Shown here one piece after another: positions 1 through 6,012 of a DNA stretch of 7,418 nucleotides; within the stretch, counting starts at the first letter, position 1; each line of letters begins with the position of its first letter. This DNA comes from Devosia sp. (GTDB lineage: Bacteria > Pseudomonadota > Alphaproteobacteria > Rhizobiales > Devosiaceae): positions 1-7,418 of the forward strand of contig JAQGJI010000065.1 of NCBI GenBank assembly GCA_028290685.1, read 5' to 3'. The notes beneath the pieces are model-generated. The model was not told the origin of the DNA. It worked only from the letters and a program-made list of their open reading frames with translations, and did not search any database. The translations under genes were made by a program, and so were the position numbers.

Positions 1-1
1 A

Positions 2-205
2 GTCGTCATTGCGCAGGCGTCCTCACCCGAGGATGCCGCGTTCAAGGCCATGGGGGAAACGCTGGTGCGCAGCGGGCGCCGTTCCGACTTGCGGGCCCGG
101 GTCTATTTCCAGCACCCCGACCAGCCCGTATCCATGGTGCGGCTTTACGCCAAGGCGATTGACCGGCTCAGCCCGCCACTCGCGGGTCATTCTGCGGTTC
201 TCTAG
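2..205 (+). CDS. 3' end of an unidentified protein gene (partial, 67 codons visible)
   Basis: An open frame enters from the left edge and ends at a TAG at 203-205. It looks coding: third positions are mostly G or C, and the composition is balanced, with a plausible mixed helix/strand ending (residues around AMGETLVRSGRRSDLRARVY, then a segment rich in Y, F, V and L). The competing frames in this stretch give Arg/Pro-rich or broken translations. I do not recognise the family. No signal, membrane segment or catalytic motif is visible in the piece, and the start codon lies outside the window. It converges with the regulator gene, whose stop lies 93 bases further on. Confidence 0.55.
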   Translation, partial: VVIAQASSPEDAAFKAMGETLVRSGRRSDLRARVYFQHPDQPVSMVRLYAKAIDRLSPPLAGHSAVL

Positions 206-298
206 GGCAAGCGTGCGCTTCAATCATGGGTGAGCCGGTTCTGCCTGTGTCGGTTGCACCTGACGGGATCGCTTCCCGGGCGCTGCCGGGCCCGTTCC

Positions 299-1783
299 TC
301 AAGCCGCCTCGTTGATCAATTCTTCAGCCAGCCCATACTCGTGCAGCTTGCGGTAAAGGGTTGACCGGCCGATCTTGAGGGCACGGGCGACGCGCGACAT
401 GCGGCCACCGTGATGCGCGATGGCAAACACAATGGCATCGCGTTCGATCTGTGCCAGCGCCGCGATCTCCCCGCTCGCATCCAGGAACCGGTCTTGCGGG
501 GCGGGTTGCTCCACAACCGGGCGCGGGCGCGAGGCGGCCATGTCGATATGGGTGGGGGCTGCGGCTATCGGGGCGGTTTCGATCGCCTTGGCGGCAATCT
601 CGCGGCCATTGGCCTGGGCAACGATCTGGGGAAAATCCACAGGTTCGAGAAACGCGCTGTCGGTCAGAACGATGGCGCGATAGATGGAATTTTCCAGCTG
701 GCGCACATTGCCGGGCCAGTCATAGGCCATCAGAAGCGTCAGGGCAGCGGGGGAAATGCCAAGCACGCGCTTGCCGGCTTCGGCGGCGAAGCGGGCGATG
801 AACATGGTGACCAGGGCCGGCACGTCTTCCATGCGCTCGCGCAGGGGCGGGGTGTAGATCGGAAACACGTTGAGGCGGTAGTAGAGGTCCTCGCGGAACT
901 CGCCGGATTTAGCCAGATTGAGCAGCCGCCGGTTGGTAGCGGAAATCAGCCGCACGTTGATGCGTTCGGGACGGCTGGCGCCAACCGGCTCGATTTCGCC
1001 TTCCTGGATCACGCGGAGCAGCTTGACCTGGGTGGCGAGGGGCAACTCGCCCACTTCATCGAGAAACAGCGTGCCATTGTGGGCTTCGGCGAATTTGCCG
1101 GCCTGGTCGGCAGCGGCGCCGGTGAACGCGCCCTTCTTGTGCCCGAACAGCACCGAATCAACCAGATTGGGCGGGATGGCAGCGCAATTGACGGTGATAA
1201 AAGGCTTTCCGGCGCGCTCGCCGGAACCCTGGATGATCCGCGCGATGAGCTCCTTGCCGACCCCCGTTTCCCCTTCAATCAGCACCGGGATATTGGACTT
1301 GGCCGCCTTGCCGCAGAGCAGCAGCACGCGGGCCATGCTGGGCGCCCTGGCGATCATGTCGGCAGTGGTGAAGGTGCCGCTCCGGCGGGCATGCTCGGCG
1401 CGCAGTGCCGCCTCGAGTGCACCGAGTTTCATGGCATTGCGCAGGGAGATGATGAGGCGCTCCGGTGCCACGGGCTTGACGAAATAGTCGGCGGCGCCAT
1501 TGCGCATGGCCGAGATAACCGTCTCGAGCGAGGCATTGGCCGTCTGGATGATGACCGGAGTGGTCAAGCCTTCCCGGCGCATGGCATCGAGTACGCCCAT
1601 GCCATCGAGGTCCGGCATCACCAGATCGAGAATCATGGCGCCGATATTGCGGTCGTCGCGCAGGATCGACAGGGCCTGTTCGCCCCCCATGGCCAGCACG
1701 GGCTTGAAGCCGGCCCGGTTCGCGACTTCCGCAGTCAGACGCAACTGCACCGGATCATCGTCGACTACAAGAACGCGCGTCAT
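299..1783 (-). CDS. Sigma-54-dependent response regulator (NtrC family: receiver, AAA+, Fis HTH)
   Basis: This 494-residue protein is an enhancer-binding transcription activator that, when phosphorylated, would use ATP hydrolysis to open sigma-54 RNA polymerase promoters. Residues 1-120 are a receiver domain with acidic pocket D8/D9, phospho-acceptor D53 (in LDLVMPD), switch T81 and K103. Residues about 145-385 are the AAA+ domain: Walker A GETGVGKE at 171-178, the sigma-54 contact loop GAFTGA at 218-223, Walker B LFLDE ending at D242/E243, sensor I around SATNR at 281-285, arginine residues R297 and R303 in FREDLYYRLNVF, and sensor II WPGNVRQLEN at 356-365. An Ala/Pro-rich linker spans about 390-440. 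A Fis-type helix-turn-helix follows at about 446-485 (VARALKIGRSTLYRKL). All key residues are intact, so it should be active. The ATG at 1783 puts the receiver at the very N terminus; a GGGG stretch just upstream is a modest ribosome binding site. No histidine kinase lies in the window, so the signal and target genes are unknown. It is divergent from pepF. Confidence 0.95.
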   Translation of the reverse strand: MTRVLVVDDDPVQLRLTAEVANRAGFKPVLAMGGEQALSILRDDRNIGAMILDLVMPDLDGMGVLDAMRREGLTTPVIIQTANASLETVISAMRNGAADYFVKPVAPERLIISLRNAMKLGALEAALRAEHARRSGTFTTADMIARAPSMARVLLLCGKAAKSNIPVLIEGETGVGKELIARIIQGSGERAGKPFITVNCAAIPPNLVDSVLFGHKKGAFTGAAADQAGKFAEAHNGTLFLDEVGELPLATQVKLLRVIQEGEIEPVGASRPERINVRLISATNRRLLNLAKSGEFREDLYYRLNVFPIYTPPLRERMEDVPALVTMFIARFAAEAGKRVLGISPAALTLLMAYDWPGNVRQLENSIYRAIVLTDSAFLEPVDFPQIVAQANGREIAAKAIETAPIAAAPTHIDMAASRPRPVVEQPAPQDRFLDASGEIAALAQIERDAIVFAIAHHGGRMSRVARALKIGRSTLYRKLHEYGLAEELINEAA

Positions 1784-1805
1784 TCAAACCCCAGTGGCCG
1801 TTTGG

Positions 1806-1826
1806 ACGGCACGATTCGTGTGCCGT
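1806..1826. promoter_or_regulatory. Inverted repeat upstream of the regulator gene (possible operator)
   Basis: A perfect 7-base inverted repeat (ACGGCAC and GTGCCGT) with a 7-base spacer lies 22-42 bases upstream of the regulator start codon. A second, shorter palindrome (ACGA-T-TCGT, 1811-1819) is nested inside it and off-centre by one base. The position suits an operator, perhaps for autoregulation, or a 5' leader hairpin. Read on the + strand it is followed by TTTT, like a weak terminator, but no + strand gene precedes it. The spacing between GG and GC does not fit a sigma-54 promoter (12 bases between them, not 10). The role is inference. Confidence 0.35.
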
Positions 1827-1960
1827 TTTGGGATCAAGATGAACGGGCGGTCTTAAGAGGGGATTAAGCATGGCGTTTTTTTTGCGTCGGGACCCCGCAA
1901 CGACTTGCCCGGGCAGGGGAGGGACCGGCTGGTGGGTTTGGTGATATTGCGCCCCTTCAC

Positions 1961-2009
1961 GGGCATGTTCCTGCCCCCGTTAGGGGGAGGTCAGGTGGGG
2001 GTTTTACCC
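1961..2009. repeat. Palindromic intergenic element (possible dispersed repeat)
   Basis: This stretch of the regulator-pepF gap holds CCCCC-GTTA-GGGGG (1974-1987), followed by AGGTCAGGTGGGGG and a TTTT at 2002-2005. Just before it, GGGCA-TGTTCC-TGCCC (1961-1976) forms a second hairpin that shares bases 1974-1976 with the first, so the two cannot form together. A perfect 10-base palindrome, TGCCCGGGCA, sits nearby at 1906-1915. The pattern of a C-run/G-run stem followed by AGGT and another G-run resembles short palindromic repeats scattered between genes in several GC-rich alphaproteobacteria. Only one copy is visible here, so membership in a repeat family is inference. Confidence 0.4.
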
Positions 2010-2058
2010 TTTCCATCGCCATCCTGCCTCGTTAATGTCCGCCCGCTATCGACCAGCC

Positions 2059-2063
2059 GGAGG
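2059..2063 (+). promoter_or_regulatory. Ribosome binding site that fixes the pepF start
   Basis: A GGAGG lies six bases before the ATG at 2070. The same frame stays open back to an ATG at 1905, but the 55 extra codons would run through the palindromic intergenic element and give a Gly/Pro-rich sequence unlike the family. The start at 2070 is therefore preferred. Confidence 0.8.
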
Positions 2064-2069
2064 CCAGAC

Positions 2070-3881
2070 ATGACCCAAACCGCTCAGAAGAGCCATAACC
2101 AGTTCGGCACGCTTCCCGTCTGGGACCTCTCCGATCTCTATCCCGGCAAGGACAGCCCCCAGTTCAAGGCCGATCTGGAAAAGGCCAAGGCTGACGCTGC
2201 AAAATTCGAAGCCGACTACAAGGGCAAGCTGGGTGAGCTGACCCGTTCCGGCAAGCTGGTGCAGGCAATCAAGGACAGCGAAAAGCTGGGCGATCTGACG
2301 GGCAAGATCGGCTCGTTCTCGTTTTTGCAATATGCCCAGAAATCCACCGACCCGGACCGCGCCAAGTTCATGGGCGATACCAATGAGGCGCTCACCAACC
2401 TGTCCACGCGGGTGCTGTTTTTCGAGCTTGAGCTGAACCGGATAGAAGACGCGGAGCTGGAAAAGGCTCTCGCCGCTGATCCCGAACTGGCGCGCTATCG
2501 CACCTGGTTTGCCGAATTGCGCAAGGCCAAGCCCTACCAGCTCGATGACAAGCTCGAGGAGCTGTTCCACGACAAATCCGTCACCGCCTACTCGGCCTGG
2601 AATCGGTTGTTCGATGAAACGCTGGCGAGCCTTGAATTCGAGGTCGATGGCGAAACGCTCAACATGGAGTCCACCCTCCATCTGCTCAGCGAAAAGGACG
2701 AGAACAAGCGCGAAAGCGCGTTCAGGGCCCTGGGCACCACGCTCAAGGCCAATGGGCGGCTGTTCACCCACATCACCAATGTGCTGGCCAAGGACAAGGA
2801 AATTTCCGACCGCTGGCGCGGCTACGAGGATATCGCCGATAGCCGCCACATGGCCAATTCGGTCGAGCGCGAAGTGGTCGACGCCCTGCAAAAAGCCGTC
2901 ACGGATGCCTATCCGCGCCTCAGCCACCGCTATTACGCCATGAAGGCCAGGTGGTTCGGCAAGGACAAGCTCAATGCCTGGGATCGCAATGCGCCGCTGC
3001 CCACCAGCGACGAGCGCACCTGGGATTGGGACAGCGCCGTGGCGACCGTCCTGGAGGCCTATGGGCAGTTTTCGCCCGAATTGGCCGAGGTTGCCAGGCC
3101 CTTCTTCAACTCTGGCTGGATCGATGCGCCGGTTGGTGAGGGAAAACTCTCAGGCGCCTTCGCGCATCCGACGGTTCCAAGCGCGCATCCCTATCTGATG
3201 CTCAACTATATGGGCCGCTCACGCGATATCATGACGCTGGCCCATGAACTGGGCCACGGGGTGCACCAGCGGCTGGCTGCAGCGCAGGGTCCCATCCTGA
3301 GCAATACGCCGCTGACCCTGGCCGAAACTGCGTCCGTGTTTGGCGAAATGCTGACGTTCCGCTCCCTGCTCAACAAGACCACCGATCCCAGGCAGCGCTT
3401 TGCGCTTTTGTCGAGCAAGGTGGAAGACATGCTCAACACCGTGGTGCGCCAGATCGCGTTCTATACCTTCGAGCGGCGCGTGCACACGGCCCGCCGGCAA
3501 GGCGAGTTGCGGCACGAGGAAATCAACCAGATCTGGCTTGCGGTGCAAAAGGAATCCCTGGGCGATGCGATCATCCAGAACGAGGGCTACGAGACCTTCT
3601 GGGCCTATATTCCGCACTTCATCCATTCGCCTTTTTACGTCTATGCCTACGCGTTCGGTGATTGCCTTGTGAACTCGCTTTATGCGCAGTATGAGAAAGC
3701 CAATGAGGGGTTCGCCGAGCGCTATTTCGAACTGCTCAAGGCCGGAGGCAGCAAGCACCATTCCGAGTTGCTGGCGCCGTTCGGGCTTGATGCCAAGGAC
3801 CCGCAGTTCTGGTCGCTCGGCCTGTCGATGATCGAAGGATTGATCGACGAGCTGGAAGCCAGCAGCCCTGATGCGCGTTAA
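2070..3881 (+). CDS. pepF: M3 family oligoendopeptidase (PepF-like zinc metallopeptidase)
   Basis: This 603-residue cytoplasmic zinc endopeptidase would hydrolyse short peptides, finishing intracellular protein turnover or clearing peptides such as cleaved signal sequences. The N-terminal half (residues about 1-200) is the helical, charged oligoendopeptidase F region, opening with the family-typical PVWDLSDLYPG at 16-26. The catalytic domain carries HELGH at 392-396 (zinc ligands H392 and H396, general base E393). The third ligand is probably E419 in LAETAS, 27 residues after H392, as in other M3 enzymes. GAFAHPTVPSAHPYLMLNY (362-380) and HFIHSPFYVYAYAFG (516-530) match conserved substrate-cleft segments of the pepF/M3 family. 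There is no signal peptide, and the length is normal for the family. The start at 2070 rests on the GGAGG ribosome binding site. The stop lies 39 bases before the subunit IV-like gene, so readthrough into the pnt genes is possible. The exact substrate is not deducible. Confidence 0.95.
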   Translation: MTQTAQKSHNQFGTLPVWDLSDLYPGKDSPQFKADLEKAKADAAKFEADYKGKLGELTRSGKLVQAIKDSEKLGDLTGKIGSFSFLQYAQKSTDPDRAKFMGDTNEALTNLSTRVLFFELELNRIEDAELEKALAADPELARYRTWFAELRKAKPYQLDDKLEELFHDKSVTAYSAWNRLFDETLASLEFEVDGETLNMESTLHLLSEKDENKRESAFRALGTTLKANGRLFTHITNVLAKDKEISDRWRGYEDIADSRHMANSVEREVVDALQKAVTDAYPRLSHRYYAMKARWFGKDKLNAWDRNAPLPTSDERTWDWDSAVATVLEAYGQFSPELAEVARPFFNSGWIDAPVGEGKLSGAFAHPTVPSAHPYLMLNYMGRSRDIMTLAHELGHGVHQRLAAAQGPILSNTPLTLAETASVFGEMLTFRSLLNKTTDPRQRFALLSSKVEDMLNTVVRQIAFYTFERRVHTARRQGELRHEEINQIWLAVQKESLGDAIIQNEGYETFWAYIPHFIHSPFYVYAYAFGDCLVNSLYAQYEKANEGFAERYFELLKAGGSKHHSELLAPFGLDAKDPQFWSLGLSMIEGLIDELEASSPDAR

Positions 3882-3887
3882 GCGCAT
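3871..3887 (+). other. Hairpin enclosing the pepF stop codon
   Basis: A perfect 6-base inverted repeat, ATGCGC-GTTAA-GCGCAT, has the pepF TAA stop (3879-3881) in its 5-base loop. There is no T-run after it, so it is not a standard intrinsic terminator. It could protect the mRNA end or slow transcription between pepF and the downstream genes; it could also be chance. Confidence 0.3.
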
Positions 3888-3920
3888 GAACTTTGACCCG
3901 ATTGGCTTGACGAGGACCTG

Positions 3921-4088
3921 ATGGCTAGCACACACCACCCAGAACACCATGCCGCACCCCAGGCGGAATCGCCAATGGACTACGCTCAGCATGAAAGGAC
4001 CTATAACGGGTTCCTTACGGTACTGAAATGGACCGCGCTGGGCCTGGCCATTACGGTGATCCTTCTCTACTTCCTGATCCAGCCCTGA
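3921..4088 (+). CDS. aa3-type cytochrome c oxidase subunit IV-like membrane peptide
   Basis: A 55-residue protein with a His-rich N terminus (HHPEHH at 5-10), the motif MDYAQHERTYNGFL at 19-32, and one membrane helix at about 36-53, ending LIQP. The motif-plus-single-helix layout matches the small bacterial aa3-type cytochrome c oxidase subunit IV family (Pfam COX4_pro_2), a non-catalytic accessory subunit of the heme-copper oxidase in the inner membrane. GAGG at 3912-3915 lies five bases before the ATG. In many Hyphomicrobiales this gene sits directly upstream of pntAA, as here, 64 bases away. The catalytic oxidase subunits are not in the window. The identification rests on motif recognition and context. 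The gene is short enough to be missed by length-filtered gene callers. Confidence 0.85.
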   Translation: MASTHHPEHHAAPQAESPMDYAQHERTYNGFLTVLKWTALGLAITVILLYFLIQP

Positions 4089-4118
4089 GCTCCGGTTAAA
4101 TACAGGCGTGCGAACTTA

Positions 4119-4137
4119 GCCTGTCCGTCTGGCAGGC
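4119..4137 (+). other. Leader hairpin just upstream of the pntAA ribosome binding site
   Basis: GCCTGTC and GGCAGGC form a 7-base stem (one T-G wobble) around a 5-base loop. It ends four bases before AGGAGA (4142-4147), the pntAA ribosome binding site, so it could influence pntAA translation or mark an RNA processing point between the subunit IV gene and pntAA. An AT-rich TTAAAT at 4096-4101 could be a -10 box, but no convincing -35 lies at the right distance. The function is speculative. Confidence 0.3.
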
Positions 4138-4152
4138 GGGCAGGAGACTTCC

Positions 4153-5646
4153 ATGAAGATTGCCGTACTCCGCGAGCGCTTTGCCGGTGAGAACCGCGTT
4201 GCCGCTACGCCCGAGACCGTGGGCAAGCTGATCGCCCTGGGCGCTTCGCTCGTTTTGGAAGCTGGTGCCGGTTTGGGCTCGCGCTTCATGGACCAGGACT
4301 ATGCCGCGGCGGGTGCCCAACTGGCACAGGGCCCCGAGGAGGCGCTGGCAGGCGCCCAGATCCTGCTGACCGTGCGCCGCCCCAGCGCTGCCCTGCTGGA
4401 CCGCCTCGCGCCGGGCGCGCTGGTGATCGGCGCGCTTGATCCTTATGGCAATGAAGGCGATATCGCAGCTCTCGCGCGGGCGGGGGTAACCGCTATGTCC
4501 ATGGAGTTCATGCCGCGCATAACCCGGGCCCAGGTAATGGATATCTTGTCCTCACAAGCCAATCTGGCGGGATATCAGGGGGTGATCGAAGCGGCCGCCG
4601 CATTCGGGCGCGCCTTTCCCATGATGATGACCGCTGCCGGCACGGTCCGGCCCGCCAAGGTTTTCGTTATGGGAGCCGGCGTTGCCGGGTTGCAGGCCAT
4701 TGCAACCGCGAAGCGCCTGGGAGCCGTGGTCTCGGCAACCGATGTGCGGCCAGCTGCCAAGGAGCAGGTCGAATCGCTTGGCGGCAAGTTCATTGCCGTC
4801 GAGGACGACGAGTTCAAGCAGGCCGAAACGGCAGGCGGCTATGCCAAGCAGATGAGTGCGGAATACCAGGCCAAGCAGGCGGAACTGACCGCCAGCCATA
4901 TTGCCAGGCAGGATATCGTCATCACCACCGCATTGATCCCCGGGCGTCCGGCGCCGCGTCTGGTCACGGCGGCCATGGTGCAGTCCATGGCGCCCGGCTC
5001 GGTGATCGTGGACCTCGCGGCCGAGCGTGGCGGCAATGTGGAGCTCACAGTGCCCGACCAGGTGATCGAGCACAACAATGTCAGGATCGTCGGCTATACC
5101 AATGTGCAGGGGCGCATCCCCACCACCGCCAGCCAGCTTTACGCGCGCAATCTGCTGGCCTTCGTCACAACCTTGATCGATGCCAAAGCCGGGGTGCTCG
5201 CCGTCGATTGGAGCGACGATCTGGTCAAGGCGGTTGTGCTGACGCGCAATGGACAGGTGGTGCACCCAAATTTTGTCGGTGCACAGGGCGCTGAACTGAC
5301 CCCGCTGTCCCAGCCTGCTCCAGCCAAGCCCGCCGCGCGCAAGGCAACGGCCCGCAAGGCGCAGGTGCCCGCCATGGCGGACACGCCCAAAAAGGCGGCG
5401 CCCGGGGTGGAGCAATCCATTCCCGCTGCCGCAGAACCCCAGCCGACCCCGGCCAAGCGCGCCGCGACCAAGAAGGCTGCCGCACTGATCGATGCCGTCG
5501 CCGCGGCCAAGCCGGCCCCATCCCGCCCGGCAGCGCGCCGGGCCGTCAAGCCGGTGGCCGCAACTCCCGGGACGGATGAAGGCTCTTCGGCGCCAAGGCC
5601 GCTCAAAACCCCGCGCCGGCCAGTTCCACCCAAGGAAATCGAGTAA
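4153..5646 (+). CDS. pntAA: Proton-translocating NAD(P) transhydrogenase subunit alpha part 1 (PntAA), with a long basic C-terminal tail
   Basis: This is the peripheral, NAD(H)-binding domain I subunit of the transhydrogenase, which passes hydride from NADH to NADP+ bound on PntB on the cytoplasmic face of the membrane. Residues 1-385 match domain I throughout: MKIAVLRERFAGENRVAATP at the start, PRITRAQ at 121-127, SSQANLAGYQGV at 133-144, the nucleotide-binding loop GAGVAG at 174-179, D197 in SATDVRP (expected to bind the NAD ribose), the mobile-loop segment GGYAKQM at 228-234, and GRIPTTASQLYARN at 320-333. Residues from about 386 to 497 are an unusual Lys/Arg/Ala/Pro-rich, probably disordered tail with about 20 basic residues. 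Known part-1 subunits are about 380 residues, so the tail accounts for the extra length. AGGAGA lies five bases before the ATG. The stop overlaps the pntAB start by one base. Confidence 0.96.
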   Translation: MKIAVLRERFAGENRVAATPETVGKLIALGASLVLEAGAGLGSRFMDQDYAAAGAQLAQGPEEALAGAQILLTVRRPSAALLDRLAPGALVIGALDPYGNEGDIAALARAGVTAMSMEFMPRITRAQVMDILSSQANLAGYQGVIEAAAAFGRAFPMMMTAAGTVRPAKVFVMGAGVAGLQAIATAKRLGAVVSATDVRPAAKEQVESLGGKFIAVEDDEFKQAETAGGYAKQMSAEYQAKQAELTASHIARQDIVITTALIPGRPAPRLVTAAMVQSMAPGSVIVDLAAERGGNVELTVPDQVIEHNNVRIVGYTNVQGRIPTTASQLYARNLLAFVTTLIDAKAGVLAVDWSDDLVKAVVLTRNGQVVHPNFVGAQGAELTPLSQPAPAKPAARKATARKAQVPAMADTPKKAAPGVEQSIPAAAEPQPTPAKRAATKKAAALIDAVAAAKPAPSRPAARRAVKPVAATPGTDEGSSAPRPLKTPRRPVPPKEIE

Positions 5647-6008
5647 TGGAAGCAACGGTTCAACAGAGCGCCGATGTGGTTGGTACCCTGGCGCATGCGG
5701 CCACGGGCGGCGCGATCGACCCGTTCACCTTCCGGCTTGCCATTTTCGTGCTGGCGATCTTTGTCGGCTATTTCGTCGTCTGGTCGGTAACCCCGGCGCT
5801 CCATACCCCCCTGATGAGCGTCACCAATGCCATCTCCTCGGTGATCGTGGTGGGGGCATTGCTGGCCGTCGGTGTCAACCTGGTCACCGATACGGGCTGG
5901 CTGTCCAAACTGTTCGGCTTCCTGGCGCTGGTCTTGGCCAGCGTCAATATCTTTGGCGGGTTCCTGGTCACCCAGCGCATGCTTGCCATGTACAAGAAAA
6001 AGGGCTGA
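5646..6008 (+). CDS. pntAB: NAD(P) transhydrogenase subunit alpha part 2 (PntAB), membrane subunit
   Basis: This 120-residue integral membrane protein supplies part of the proton-conducting domain II of the transhydrogenase. Three hydrophobic helices are visible at about 28-48, 58-80 and 88-109, matching the family. The conserved TPLMSVTNAISS lies at 54-65 and NIFGGFLVTQRMLAMYKKK at 101-119. The N-terminal 25 residues are a soluble Ala/Gly-rich lead-in. The start overlaps the pntAA stop (TAATG), and AAGGA at 5632-5636 lies nine bases ahead, so translation is probably coupled. This split of the alpha subunit into AA and AB is typical of alphaproteobacteria such as Rhodospirillum; E. coli has one fused PntA. 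Confidence 0.96.
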   Translation: MEATVQQSADVVGTLAHAATGGAIDPFTFRLAIFVLAIFVGYFVVWSVTPALHTPLMSVTNAISSVIVVGALLAVGVNLVTDTGWLSKLFGFLALVLASVNIFGGFLVTQRMLAMYKKKG

Positions 6009-6012
6009 GCCG

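Noticed and set aside
23..223. Short - strand frame of 66 codons at the left edge
   Set aside because: It lies opposite the better-composed + strand frame ending at 205, has no clear ribosome binding site and no recognisable motif.
275..290. CCCGG/CCGGG stem between the convergent gene ends as a bidirectional terminator
   Set aside because: The stem is five bases and there is no T-run on either strand. Such short GC palindromes are common by chance at this base composition.
410..1867. Long + strand open frame (485 codons) opposite the regulator gene
   Set aside because: It is the antisense shadow of a clearly functional gene in GC-rich DNA. The translation is rich in Gly, His, Asp and Arg with no recognisable domain, while the opposite strand has every NtrC-family motif.
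1852..1883. Possible intrinsic terminator: CTTAA/TTAAG stem followed by a run of eight T
   Set aside because: The stem is only five mostly A/T pairs, the T-run starts seven bases after it, and no + strand gene precedes it to be terminated.
1905..2069. N-terminal extension of pepF from the ATG at 1905
   Set aside because: It would translate the palindromic intergenic element, has no family similarity, and a strong GGAGG precedes the ATG at 2070.
1784..2069. Search for a sigma-54 promoter near the regulator
   Set aside because: GGCAC-like boxes occur, but the GG-to-GC spacing is 12 bases rather than the required 10, and no TTGC box is in place.
4552..5655. Long - strand open frame (367 codons) opposite pntAA
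   Set aside because: It is a shadow of the pntAA codons, with Gly/Arg/His-rich translation and no family resemblance. The same holds for the - strand frames opposite pepF (2046-2927 and 3219-3992) and for the + strand frame 6027-7133 inside pntB.
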